64,000 bases of DNA, from NCBI GenBank assembly GCA_903858015.1, contig CAIOGZ010000023.1:1-64000 (forward strand). Reading direction: 5' to 3'. A program made the translations under genes and the position numbers. Below are positions 10,730 through 19,154 of this stretch, in pieces; position 1 is the stretch's first letter, and each line of letters begins with the position of its first letter. The notes below the pieces were generated by a model. It did no database searches and had not been told where the DNA came from. It saw nothing but the letters and a program-made list of their open reading frames with translations. The DNA is from an uncultured cyanobacterium. Its GTDB lineage: Bacteria; Cyanobacteriota; Cyanobacteriia; PCC-6307; Cyanobiaceae.

Positions 10730-11440
10730 TCAAAAGGTACCGACTGCCGGCTTCAAGGTGAGATCCTCCACAAATTGGTTGGAGGGCTGTTGGGCCATAA
10801 ACAGGAGGGCAGCGGCTGCCTGCTCAGCTGAAAGCATGGCACGCCGGTCAAAGCTGCTGTCGACCGTATCACTGTCCCAAAGGGGGGTATTAACCGAACC
10901 AAGGGTGAGGGTGCCAACCCTGATTCCGTGGATCCTTTCCTCTTCGGCCAGGCAGCGGCTGAAGGCGACCACGGCCGCCTTGCTGGCGCAGTAGGCCCCC
11001 CAACCGGGAAAAGCATTGGATGCGGCATGGCTGCTGACATTAAGGATCAGCCCACCTCCTTGGTGGCGTAGTTGTGGCAACAGGGCTTGGCAGACCTGGA
11101 ACATGCTGGTTAAGTTGACTTGCATCAGCCCTTGCCAGCTTTCCAACGGCATCTCGGCCAGGGGGCCTGTCCAGGCGGCACCGGCATTGTTGATCACCAC
11201 CGACGGCGCCAGACCCCGACCACAGAGTTCGAGCAGCCCCGGCTGAACCGCAGCGGGATCGCCCAGGTCAAGGTTGGTGGCCTCGACGCGGCGACCACGG
11301 GCCCGCAGCTCAGCCACCAGGCTTGACAATTGGGCACTGCTGCGGGCTAGCAGCAGAAGATCAAAGCCAGCTTCGGCAAAAAGGCGGGCAGTGGCGGCAC
11401 CAATGCCCCGGGATGCACCGGTGATCAGGGCGACGGCCAA
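10730..11440 (-). CDS. SDR family NAD(P)-dependent oxidoreductase
   Basis: 236-residue classical short-chain dehydrogenase. TGASRGIGAA is the NAD(P)-binding glycine motif, NNAGAAWTG the structural NNAG, NVSSHAAS carries the catalytic Ser and YCASKAAV the Tyr-Lys pair. The start is a TTG at 11440. It sits 30 bp after accA and 9 bp before folE, in a run that includes the alkane-synthesis genes, so a role in fatty-acyl or aldehyde metabolism is possible. FabG-like, YciK-like or pterin-linked activities cannot be told apart by eye. Confidence 0.9.
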   Translation of the reverse strand: MAVALITGASRGIGAATARLFAEAGFDLLLLARSSAQLSSLVAELRARGRRVEATNLDLGDPAAVQPGLLELCGRGLAPSVVINNAGAAWTGPLAEMPLESWQGLMQVNLTSMFQVCQALLPQLRHQGGGLILNVSSHAASNAFPGWGAYCASKAAVVAFSRCLAEEERIHGIRVGTLTLGSVNTPLWDSDTVDSSFDRRAMLSAEQAAAALLFMAQQPSNQFVEDLTLKPAVGTF

Positions 11441-11470
11441 GGCAGGCTGGGCTGGATGATAAAGATGATC

Positions 11471-12460
11471 TTAAGGATGTAAGGCCGTTTCTGTGGCTGC
11501 CCCTTCGAGAAAGCGGCCCATTTGCCTGTATTTGGTATAGCGCTGCTCCAATCGCTCCCGTTCCGAGAGGGTGCCCAGTTCGGCCAGGTTGGCCAGTAAG
11601 GCCTGCTTCAAGGTTTCGGCCGCCTCGAGGGGGGCCCAATGGTTGCCGCCGGAGGGCTCCGGCAGCACGGTGTCGAGCACGCCCAGCTGGATCAGGTCGG
11701 CGGCGGTGATCTTGAGGGCTTCGGCGGCCACCGATGCCTTGGCCGCATCCCGCCAAAGGATCGAAGCACAGGCCTCGGGGCTGGCCACTGTGTAGACACT
11801 GTGCTCGAACATCAACAGCCGGTCGGCCACGCCGATCCCAAGGGCGCCCCCCGAGCCCCCTTCGCCGATAACGGTGGCGATGATCGGCACCCGCAAGCGG
11901 AACATCTCGCGCAGATTCACCGCAATTGCTTCACCCTGACCCTGCTCCTCAGCCAGCACACCAGCATAGGCTCCGGGCGTATCGATGAAGCTAAGGATCG
12001 GTAGGCGAAACCGGTCGGCGTGCTCCATCAGGCGCATCGCCTTGCGGTAGCCGCCGGGTGAGGCCATGCCGAAATTACGGGCCACATTCTCCTTGGTGTC
12101 CCGGCCTTTCTGGTGCCCCAGCAGCACCACAGGCTGGTCCCCAATGCGGCCTACCCCCCCCACCAGGGCCTTGTCATCGGAGCCGCGGCGATCGCCATGC
12201 AACTCCAGCCAGGCATCGGTGATCAACTGGATGTAATCCAGGGTGCTGGGGCGTTGGGGATGGCGCGCCACCTTGATCTTTTGGGCCGGCGTCAGCGAGC
12301 GGAAGATCTCCTCACGACGGCGGCTGGCCAGGGTTTCCAGCTGCAACAGCTGCTGACTGACATCCACCTCGGAATCCCGGGCCAGCTGGCGAATCTGCTC
12401 GATTTGCTCCTCAAGCTCCACCAGGGGTTTCTCGAACTCCAAAAGGGCGCGGCGGGCCAT
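11471..12460 (-). CDS. accA: Acetyl-CoA carboxylase carboxyltransferase subunit alpha
   Basis: 329-residue alpha subunit of the carboxyltransferase that moves CO2 from carboxybiotin to acetyl-CoA in fatty-acid synthesis. N-terminal [36 protein letters not shown] and [17 protein letters not shown] are family hallmarks. The frame is open upstream to 12664, but the ATG at 12460 gives the standard N-terminus. It lies 34 bp after aar, a close link between malonyl-CoA supply and alkane formation that is common in cyanobacteria. Confidence 0.97.
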   Translation of the reverse strand: MARRALLEFEKPLVELEEQIEQIRQLARDSEVDVSQQLLQLETLASRRREEIFRSLTPAQKIKVARHPQRPSTLDYIQLITDAWLELHGDRRGSDDKALVGGVGRIGDQPVVLLGHQKGRDTKENVARNFGMASPGGYRKAMRLMEHADRFRLPILSFIDTPGAYAGVLAEEQGQGEAIAVNLREMFRLRVPIIATVIGEGGSGGALGIGVADRLLMFEHSVYTVASPEACASILWRDAAKASVAAEALKITAADLIQLGVLDTVLPEPSGGNHWAPLEAAETLKQALLANLAELGTLSERERLEQRYTKYRQMGRFLEGAATETALHP

Positions 12461-12494
12461 GGCAACCAGGAGAGAAGACGAAAGGGACGTGGGA

Positions 12495-13538
12495 TCAGGC
12501 GGCAGCCAGCTGGGCACCCCGGACCAGCTCAAGACCGAGGGCGCGGAAGCCGTGACGAAGGGATGCGTCGCCAATGCGTTCCATGCTGGCAAGGCTGATG
12601 TTGTTGCGCCCCCAGCTGAAGTTCGTGTGAATCCCTTCAAACTCAAGCAACATCGCTTCGGCAAAACAGGCGAACAGCTGGCGCTTTGGATTCGCCATCT
12701 CCGCTACCTGCATCATCTGCCAGCCAAGATCCTGCCAGAACTCCACAATGCCGCCTTTGATCACATGGACGTCTTCGCTCTCGACCAGGCTGTCAAGGTT
12801 TTTTGGGTAGCCCCCATCGATCATCAAGCAAGGATGGCGAAGGCTGCCTGAATCGATGCTGAGGCCCTGGGGAAGGCTGGCCACCCAGACCACCACATCC
12901 GCCTCGGCGAGGGCCTCGTTGAGCTCGAGGATGCGACCGGATCCCAGCGTGCTCTGCAGCTCGATCAAGGGCTGGGGACGGCGGGCCACCAGCAGCAACT
13001 CGCCCACGCCCTGGCGTTGCAGCCAGCGACAGACCGCACTGCCAATATCACCGCTGGCTCCGACAACAGCCACCTTGGCCTTCGCAAGCTCGATGCCCAA
13101 TCGCGGTGCATTTTGGACAACTTGCTGGCAGATCACCCAGGCGGTGTGGGTGTTACCGGTGGTGAAGCGCTCCCAATCTAGGCGCGTGTTACGGACCTGT
13201 TGCTCGTTGAGCAAGTTGAGATTTTCAAAAATAATCGACGTAAAGCCCCCCAGCGCAGTGATCGCAATGTCATTCTTCTGGGCCAGCTCCATGGCGTTGA
13301 GCACCTTGCGCTTGGCCGTTTTGAAACGGCTTAGCATTTCGGGCACAAACACAGAATCGATGTAGGCCCCTTCAATCGTTTGGCCGGTGGGGCTGGTTAC
13401 GGTCACCTTCTCCACCAACTGGGGTGGAGCTACACACCACATTTCAAACTCGCCATCCGCGTATTCGGGGTAGCCAAGTTTGCGGGCCGTAGCCCTTGCC
13501 TCGTTGAGGCTGGTGGAGTGACCGATCAGGCCGAACAT
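12495..13538 (-). CDS. aar: Long-chain acyl-[acyl-carrier-protein] reductase (AAR)
   Basis: 347-residue NADPH-dependent reductase making fatty aldehydes from acyl-ACP, the first step of cyanobacterial alkane synthesis. [11 protein letters not shown] at the N-terminus and [12 protein letters not shown] are characteristic. [12 protein letters not shown] is the dinucleotide-binding loop, and the Cys in [11 protein letters not shown] corresponds to the catalytic cysteine of this family. It lies directly downstream of ado, with accA next, in the arrangement known from many cyanobacteria. Confidence 0.97.
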   Translation of the reverse strand: MFGLIGHSTSLNEARATARKLGYPEYADGEFEMWCVAPPQLVEKVTVTSPTGQTIEGAYIDSVFVPEMLSRFKTAKRKVLNAMELAQKNDIAITALGGFTSIIFENLNLLNEQQVRNTRLDWERFTTGNTHTAWVICQQVVQNAPRLGIELAKAKVAVVGASGDIGSAVCRWLQRQGVGELLLVARRPQPLIELQSTLGSGRILELNEALAEADVVVWVASLPQGLSIDSGSLRHPCLMIDGGYPKNLDSLVESEDVHVIKGGIVEFWQDLGWQMMQVAEMANPKRQLFACFAEAMLLEFEGIHTNFSWGRNNISLASMERIGDASLRHGFRALGLELVRGAQLAAA

Positions 13539-13611
13539 GCGCGTAACAGCTGCAGCGGAGTGGAATCACCGACCTGGGCCGGTCGCCCATCCTGCCATGG
13601 CTGGGTGAAGC

Positions 13612-14379
13612 TCAGCCCAGCAGAGCAGCCGTGGCCAGGCGAGCGATCTCGCGGGAGCTGAAGCCAATCTCGCTGAGCACCTCCTGGTAGGAGGCCATGA
13701 AATCGGCCATCAGATCTTCCTTTTCCATGTGGAGCACGCTGGCATCGTCGGCCACCTGTTCAAGCATGCGGCGCACGTGGGGCAGGTTGGCCCGGTTGGC
13801 TTCTTCCAGTTCGCTGCGGCTGGACTCTAAATTTGCCTTGAGCCATTGTTGACCGTAATTAAGGTGGGTGTATTCGTCCTGCACCACGCCCTCGGTGATC
13901 TTGCGAGCAAAGGGATCAGCCACTGGGATGTAAATGTGGTAAGCGGCTATCGCAAAAGCTTCGATCAGGATCGACTGTATCAACAAGCACGTTACTAGTT
14001 TTTGCTCGGCTAAGGCGAGCTGAAAGTTTTCACGAAGTGGTGTAAAGAACTCGCTGGCAAACTTCATGTCAGCTGTGACACCAAGGTTGGCGGCGCAAGC
14101 TGCGAAACCTTTCTTATGTTTCATCTCCATTCGGGCTAGCCTTGCCAGCTCATCTGCTTGCTGGGGCAGTAGCTGGGCAATCGATAGGTAATTGTCGTGG
14201 GCTTCCTGCTCGCCCTCAATCACAATCCCATTGATGCGACTGTAAGCATCCTTGTAAGCGGCACTGCTGAAGTCCGGAAGGTCCGTTGCTTGCTGCTCGA
14301 GCGGCGCGGCCCCTGGAGCCACCTGGGGCGCGCCGACCAGTCCAGGCGCGGGGGAAAGCTCAGTCGGGGTGACCACCAT
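13612..14379 (-). CDS. ado: Aldehyde-deformylating oxygenase (alkane synthase)
   Basis: 255-residue non-haem di-iron protein that turns fatty aldehydes into alkanes (C n-1) and formate. All iron-ligand segments are present: [34 protein letters not shown] and [11 protein letters not shown] 30-residue Pro/Ala-rich N-terminal extension precedes the conserved core. The ATG at 14379 is clear. It is followed by aar. The middle of the gene is visibly less GC-rich than the rest of the region, consistent with strong constraint on the core. Confidence 0.97.
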   Translation of the reverse strand: MVVTPTELSPAPGLVGAPQVAPGAAPLEQQATDLPDFSSAAYKDAYSRINGIVIEGEQEAHDNYLSIAQLLPQQADELARLARMEMKHKKGFAACAANLGVTADMKFASEFFTPLRENFQLALAEQKLVTCLLIQSILIEAFAIAAYHIYIPVADPFARKITEGVVQDEYTHLNYGQQWLKANLESSRSELEEANRANLPHVRRMLEQVADDASVLHMEKEDLMADFMASYQEVLSEIGFSSREIARLATAALLG

Positions 14380-14412
14380 GGAAGCCAGTGTTGCCAGTGG
14401 GTCCGAGTGTAG

Positions 14413-15237
14413 TCACAGCAACGGCGACTTCGGCGGCCAGTCACTGCGCAACAGGGATTCCAGCCGCCGCTGCCAGCCGCTCACCAACCGCTCGAACAGC
14501 TCAGATCCAAGTTCAGGACTGGCTCCAGTCGGATCGCCAACCACACCGCTGCTGCTGAGCTCGTGGCTCAGCCAGGCGCAGGGTGCCTTCCCCTCCAGGC
14601 TCCAGCCAGCTGGTGGGTCGATCGTGCGTCCATCGGCCTGCCGCGTCGAGCCCACCAGATCCGGGCAGAGATGCAGCATCAGGCTGGTTTCCGCCAGGCC
14701 GGCATGGAGGCCCTGACTGCGCTCAGGTTCGGGAATCGATTCGCCGAGGCCGTCCGCACCGCGCCACAGGAAGCAGGGCAGCACCGCCAAGGCGGGCTGG
14801 GCGGCATGCAACTGGCGCGCCGCCGCCTCCAGCAGGCCGATCTGGCCACCATGGCCGTTGAGCAAGACCAACCGCTGGAAGCCGGCGGCCGCCAGGTCGG
14901 CCCCCACCGCCTGCACCAGGGCCAGCAGCAGCTGCGGCGGCAGGCTGAGCGTGCCGGCAAAGCCAGAATGCTCAGGGGAGAAGCCAAGGCTCTGGGTTGG
15001 CAGCTGCCAAATCGGCAGTTCCGCCGCCAAACGCTCCAGCACCGCCCCACAGACCCGTTCGGCAAACATGGCATCGGTGCCCAAGGGCAGATGGGGGCCG
15101 TGCTGCTCAATCGCCCCGAAGGGCCAGATCACGGTGCTACCTGCCCTGGCGGCCCCAACCTTGACCTCGGGCCAGCTCAACTGGCTGAGCTGGCGCCGCA
15201 GGCCAGGCGCAGGGGGGGGCGGCTGGGGCTGGTGCAT
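14413..15237 (-). CDS. Creatininase family protein
   Basis: 274-residue metal-dependent amidohydrolase of the creatininase/MftE/ArfB superfamily. GAIEQHGPHLPLGTD contains the Glu-His-Asp metal ligands and NGHGGQ the second His. The frame is open to 15975, but that stretch runs antisense through the S1 gene; the ATG at 15237 gives the normal N-terminus. It is 33 bp upstream of ado on the same strand and may be co-transcribed. Members act on creatinine, formylated pterin/flavin precursors or peptides; the substrate here is unknown. Confidence 0.88.
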   Translation of the reverse strand: MHQPQPPPPAPGLRRQLSQLSWPEVKVGAARAGSTVIWPFGAIEQHGPHLPLGTDAMFAERVCGAVLERLAAELPIWQLPTQSLGFSPEHSGFAGTLSLPPQLLLALVQAVGADLAAAGFQRLVLLNGHGGQIGLLEAAARQLHAAQPALAVLPCFLWRGADGLGESIPEPERSQGLHAGLAETSLMLHLCPDLVGSTRQADGRTIDPPAGWSLEGKAPCAWLSHELSSSGVVGDPTGASPELGSELFERLVSGWQRRLESLLRSDWPPKSPLL

Positions 15238-15297
15238 GGCCGGGGTGGATCGCTGCTGGGGGGTCCCTACAGTGTGGGACCGCAGCAACCTGAGGTC

Positions 15298-15595
15298 ATG
15301 GCCGGATCCGGCACCCCCGCGCCGCGTCAACCCCGGCCCCCTGTGCAACGGCCTGGCGTGGCGGCGACTCCGCCGCCACGCAAGCCGCCCCAGGTGATGT
15401 TGATCCGCAAGGACGAAGCGGCCCAGCCCGTCGAGGCTGCCGTGCCGCCAGCCAGCCAATTGACGCCCCCCCCCCGTTGCTGGCCCATCCTCTGCCCACC
15501 CCCCGCTAGCTCCTTCCCAGGCAGGGCCTGGGCCCTCCAGTCGCCCGGTCGGCCGCTCCGATGCGGAGCTGTTTGACCTCGGGGGCCTCGAGGGC
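15298..15595 (+). other. Probable 5' coding part of the S1 gene, out of frame
   Basis: An ATG at 15298, preceded by GAGG, opens a frame reading MAGSGTPAPRQ and KPPQVMLIRKDEAAQP. A run of ten C (15466-15475) follows, after which this frame turns to nonsense and stops at 15576. The frame of the S1 gene, open from 15464 on, reads SRPVGRSDAELFDLGGLEG up to its ATG at 15596. Removing one C would join both into a 433-residue protein. Sequencing error, slippage or real mutation are all possible. Confidence 0.6.
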
Positions 15596-16600
15596 ATGAC
15601 CATGGCCGATCTGCTTGGACCCGACCCCGGCCGGGCCCGCCCAGCGGGCAACCGCAGCGCCTCGGCAGCCGCTCCAGCGGCGGCCAAGCCAGGGCCGCAG
15701 CGCACCGTGGACGAATTTGATTTTGACGAGGAGGCCTTTTTGGCTGCCCTCGATGAGAATGAGCCCGTCGGTACGACCGGCGAGGTGGTGAGCGGCACCG
15801 TGGTGGGGGTGGAAAGCGATGGCGTGTACGTCGATATCGGCGGCAAGGCCCCAGGCTTCATGCCGAAAAAGGAGGCCGGTCTTGGTGTGATCACCAACCT
15901 CAAGGAACGCTTCCCCCGGGGCCTGGCCTTGCAGGTGCTGGTGACCCGGGAGCAAAACGCCGATGGCATGGTCACGATCAGCGCCCGCGCCCTGGCCCTA
16001 CGCCAAAGCTGGGAGAAGCTGCGTCAGCTGGAGAAAGATGGCAAGGTTGTGCAGGTGCAGATCAACGGCTTCAACAGGGGCGGCGTCACCTGTGACCTGG
16101 AGGGCCTGCGAGGATTTATTCCCCGCTCCCAGCTTCAAGATGGTGAAAACCACGAAGCATTGATCGGCAAAACGATTGGCGTTACCTTTTTGGAGGTTAA
16201 TCCTGAAAGCCGCAAACTAGTCCTTTCCGAGCGCAAAGCCGCCACGGCCGCCCGTTTCGCCGAATTGGAAGTCGGGCAGTTGGTGGAGGGTCAGGTGGCG
16301 GCCATCAAGCCCTATGGCTTTTTTGTCGATCTCGGTGGCATCAGTGGCCTGCTGCACCACAGCTCCGTCAGCGGCGGTGTCCTGCGGGATCTGCGGGAGG
16401 CCTTCGAGCCCGGCGAGCGGATCAAAGCCTTGATTACCGAACTCGACCCCGGCCGGGGTCGGATCGCGCTGAATACGGCGTTGTTGGAAGGCCAACCCGG
16501 GGAGCTGCTGATCGCCAAGCAAACCGTGATGGCTGAAGCGGCCGATCGGGCTAACCGGGCCCGCTCGCTGCTGCGCCAGAAGGAACAGGACGCCGGATGA
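15596..16600 (+). CDS. S1-domain RNA-binding protein (ribosomal protein S1 paralogue)
   Basis: 334 residues are readable from the ATG at 15596. Acidic TVDEFDFDEEAFLAAL is followed by three S1 OB-fold domains: GEVVSGTVVGVESDGVYVDIGGK, QVQINGFNRGGVTCDL and GQVAAIKPYGFFVDLGG regions. This three-domain form is the cyanobacterial and chloroplast S1 type, which recruits mRNA to the 30S subunit; cyanobacteria often carry a second S1-like gene. The N-terminus probably starts at 15298, with a frameshift in a poly-C tract. The end overlaps the Tab2 gene start by four bases. Confidence 0.9.
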   Translation: MTMADLLGPDPGRARPAGNRSASAAAPAAAKPGPQRTVDEFDFDEEAFLAALDENEPVGTTGEVVSGTVVGVESDGVYVDIGGKAPGFMPKKEAGLGVITNLKERFPRGLALQVLVTREQNADGMVTISARALALRQSWEKLRQLEKDGKVVQVQINGFNRGGVTCDLEGLRGFIPRSQLQDGENHEALIGKTIGVTFLEVNPESRKLVLSERKAATAARFAELEVGQLVEGQVAAIKPYGFFVDLGGISGLLHHSSVSGGVLRDLREAFEPGERIKALITELDPGRGRIALNTALLEGQPGELLIAKQTVMAEAADRANRARSLLRQKEQDAG

Positions 16601-17517
16601 GCGGCACCAGCTTGGATAACCCCAACCCTGCGCCCGCCTGCGCAGTCGACGCCGACTGGGAACTCGACTACTACTCCAGGCCCGTGCTGGAGCCCGATGG
16701 CCGCAAGCGTTGGGAGCTGCTGATCTGCGCCACCCCGCCCCCCGGGCCGACCAGCGAGTCCTCCCCAGCCTTCCGATCGGTCACGAGCTGTCCGGCCAGC
16801 AGCGTTAATTCCGTTTGGCTGCGGGAGGCGATCGAGGCGGCCCTGGCCGAGGCTGAGGCGAGGGGGTTCGGACGTCCTCGCCGCCTGCGCTGCTGGCGCG
16901 GCTCGATGCGCACCATGGTGCAGCGGGCCGCCGAATCGCTCCAGCTGGAGCTGGTGCCCAGCCGCCGGTGCTATGCCTTGGTGGAATGGCTGCAGCAACG
17001 GCAAGCGGAGATTTATCCCGCCGACCCCGGCTACTTGGTGGGGCCCTTGGCTCCCCCAGCCGCTGCGATCCGTCCGGTGCCGGTGCCGTTACCCGAGGTG
17101 GCCCGCGGTGATCGCTGGGCCTGGGCCACCCTGCCCGTTGCCGCCCTGGCGGAGGCCAGCGAGTGGCCGATGGGCTTTTCCGGTCTGGTCCAACTGCCTG
17201 CAGGCATCGATGGCGAGGCAGCGGTGCCGGGGATCCGCTTGTTTAGTCGGCACAGGGCCCTGGCCATCGCCGGCTGGCTGGCGGGCCTGGAGCCGGTGCG
17301 GCTAGAGGTGGATGGCGATCAGCTCGTCCTGGAAGCCGGTCTGGAGGATCGCTGGTTGCTCACGGGGCTGCCCCAGGAGGAGGCCCGGCTTGCCGCCACC
17401 GCCTTCAGCGAGGCTCGCCAGCGGGCCGGCGGACTCCAGTTTCTAGCCGTCCAGGATGGCGAAGGGGACCAACGGCTTCAAGGCTTCTGGTTGTTGCGCG
17501 ATCTGCCCGATGCCTGA
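16597..17517 (+). CDS. Tab2/Atab2 family RNA-binding protein
   Basis: 306-residue protein of the Tab2 family. In plants and green algae Tab2 binds RNA and is needed for translation of photosystem I psaB (and more photosystem proteins in Arabidopsis). The diagnostic start WELDYYSRPVL with KRWELLIC and later RCWRGSMRTMVQRAAE are present. ATGA overlap with the S1-like gene makes co-translation likely and fits a shared role in mRNA handling, although the cyanobacterial function is inferred from the plant homologue. Confidence 0.9.
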   Translation: MSGTSLDNPNPAPACAVDADWELDYYSRPVLEPDGRKRWELLICATPPPGPTSESSPAFRSVTSCPASSVNSVWLREAIEAALAEAEARGFGRPRRLRCWRGSMRTMVQRAAESLQLELVPSRRCYALVEWLQQRQAEIYPADPGYLVGPLAPPAAAIRPVPVPLPEVARGDRWAWATLPVAALAEASEWPMGFSGLVQLPAGIDGEAAVPGIRLFSRHRALAIAGWLAGLEPVRLEVDGDQLVLEAGLEDRWLLTGLPQEEARLAATAFSEARQRAGGLQFLAVQDGEGDQRLQGFWLLRDLPDA

Positions 17518-17564
17518 ACGCCACCGCCGCCAGCACTGCCATCGCCGCCAACACGTCTATCGCC

Positions 17565-18374
17565 ATGGCTGAGGCCCTCGCCGCCCCCTTTGATCGGCCC
17601 GATGCCCAATTCAACGACCTTCCGGGCTGGACCTGGGTGGGTAGCTATGGGGGCACCTACCTCCAGTCGGATCTGCTCCAGGGGTTTGAGCATGCCTTCT
17701 TTACGCGCCAGTGGCAGGGCCGCGAACCAGAGCAACTGGCCGCCTACCTCAGTGCGGGCATCACGGTCCACCGTCCGCGCCAGATCCACAGCGCCAGCGT
17801 CCTCGCCGCCAGCCTGGCCTCTGGCGAGCCCTGGCCCGAAGCCGATGGCTTGGTGAGTGAGACCGGCGGCCAAAGCCTCTGGGTTTGTGGGGCCGACTGC
17901 ACGCCGGTTCTGCTGGCTGATCCCACAACGGGGCGGGTGGCCGCCTGCCACGCTGGTTGGCGTGGCGTGGCGGCTGGCATCCTGCCTGCGGCGGTGGCCC
18001 TGCTCGAGGCGGCTGGCTCAAAGCGGGGTGATTTGCTGGTCGCCCTGGGGCCGGCCGTGGGCGGCCCCGCTTACCAGGTGGAGAGGTCCGTGAGCCTGCA
18101 GGTGGCGGCGGCCCTGCGGCCAGGTTTGGATGACAGCACCGCCGCCCTCGCGGAGCTGATCCGCTCTGGCGGCCTGCTTGGCGATCCGGATCCAGATCGG
18201 GATCGGCTAGACATTCGGGCCGCGAGCGTGGCCCAGCTGGGTCACGCTGGGGTGAGCCCGGATCGAATCGCCGTCTGCCCCCTCTGTACCGTGTCGACAC
18301 CACATTTATTCCACTCCTGGCGACGTGATCGGATCAAAGCGGTCCAATGGAGCGCGATTGTGGCCCAGGGCTGA
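17565..18374 (+). CDS. YfiH/PgeF family protein (DUF152, polyphenol oxidase-like)
   Basis: 269-residue protein of the YfiH family, reported in other bacteria as peptidoglycan editing factor or purine-nucleoside-acting enzyme with laccase-like side activity. Metal ligand motifs are RQIHSAS, VCGADCTPVLL and CHAGWRG; ALGPAVGGPAYQV and CPLCTVS at the end complete the pattern. It begins 47 bp after Tab2 in the same direction; that gap contains two degenerate 18-bp copies. The exact substrate in cyanobacteria is open. Confidence 0.9.
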   Translation: MAEALAAPFDRPDAQFNDLPGWTWVGSYGGTYLQSDLLQGFEHAFFTRQWQGREPEQLAAYLSAGITVHRPRQIHSASVLAASLASGEPWPEADGLVSETGGQSLWVCGADCTPVLLADPTTGRVAACHAGWRGVAAGILPAAVALLEAAGSKRGDLLVALGPAVGGPAYQVERSVSLQVAAALRPGLDDSTAALAELIRSGGLLGDPDPDRDRLDIRAASVAQLGHAGVSPDRIAVCPLCTVSTPHLFHSWRRDRIKAVQWSAIVAQG

Positions 18375-18791
18375 AGACAGACCGGCGGGCGACCCCTAGG
18401 CCAACCGGGAACGATCACCCTGGGCTCAAGCAGCGACAGCGCTTGCCGCCAGCTCGATCCAGATTCGATCAGTTCCGAGCTTGATGGGTGATCCCAGGGT
18501 GGCTTCATCGTCGGGTCGAGCCCAAAGCCAAGTTCCGCTGATCAGATTGCCATGATGCGGTCGGTTTCCCGGCCGGGGCTCAATCTCAATCGTCCGATCG
18601 GCCTGGCGAGCACAACGATCCTGTTGGGCCGATCTTGCCTCCCGTAATCGCGGCTGAACATTGATGGGCCAAGGCTGGCGTCTGCCATTTCCTAAACCTT
18701 GGTGGAGCTTTGGAGACGGCCATTCAATGCTTGGGGGGTTGCCAATCGTCCCCTTCTGCGAGAATATGCACGTGTTGCATTTTTTCCAACC
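18375..18791. other. Gene-poor stretch between pgeF-like gene and abrB
   Basis: 417 bp without a convincing gene. On the minus strand a frame ending at about 18424 reads GNLISGTWLWARPDDEA and KLGTDRIWIELAASA, and stays open upstream for about 100 codons, but it has no ATG, GTG or TTG that I could find and runs antisense to the abrB leader. It could be a gene remnant. The abrB promoter must lie towards the right end, where the sequence is richer in A and T. Confidence 0.5.
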
Positions 18792-19154
18792 ATGCTCACT
18801 GGAGTCGAACTGCTCGCCAAGGTCAAAGAGCTGGGTGATGTCAGCAAGTCCGACCTTGTGCGGGCCTGCGGTTACGTCTCAACCAAGAAGGACGGCAGCG
18901 AACGCCTCAATTTCACGGCCTTCTATGAATCCTTGCTGAATGCCAAGGGTGTTGATTTTGGCGCCGCCCCCAAAGCCGGCAAGGCTGGCCGCAAGTTGAG
19001 CTTCAACACCAAGGTGCAGTTCAACGGCAACCTCATGGTTGGCAAGGCTTACACCGCCATGCTCGACCTCAAGCCCGGCGATGAGTTTGAGATCAAGCTG
19101 GGTCGCAAGCAAATTCGCTTGGTGCCCCTGGGTGCTGAAGATGAAGACGTTTGA
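18792..19154 (+). CDS. AbrB-like transcriptional regulator (cyAbrB)
   Basis: 120-residue member of the cyanobacterial AbrB family (cyAbrB/CalA type), global DNA-binding regulators of carbon and nitrogen metabolism. The N-terminal helical part has ELLAKVKELGDVSKSDLVRACGY. The C-terminal swapped-hairpin domain has KVQFNGNLMVGKAYTAML, LKPGDEFEIKLGRK and IRLVPL. The ATG at 18792 is preferred over an in-frame upstream ATG at 18699 because it gives the family N-terminus. The last 62 bp overlap the convergent FAD oxidoreductase gene. Confidence 0.92.
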   Translation: MLTGVELLAKVKELGDVSKSDLVRACGYVSTKKDGSERLNFTAFYESLLNAKGVDFGAAPKAGKAGRKLSFNTKVQFNGNLMVGKAYTAMLDLKPGDEFEIKLGRKQIRLVPLGAEDEDV

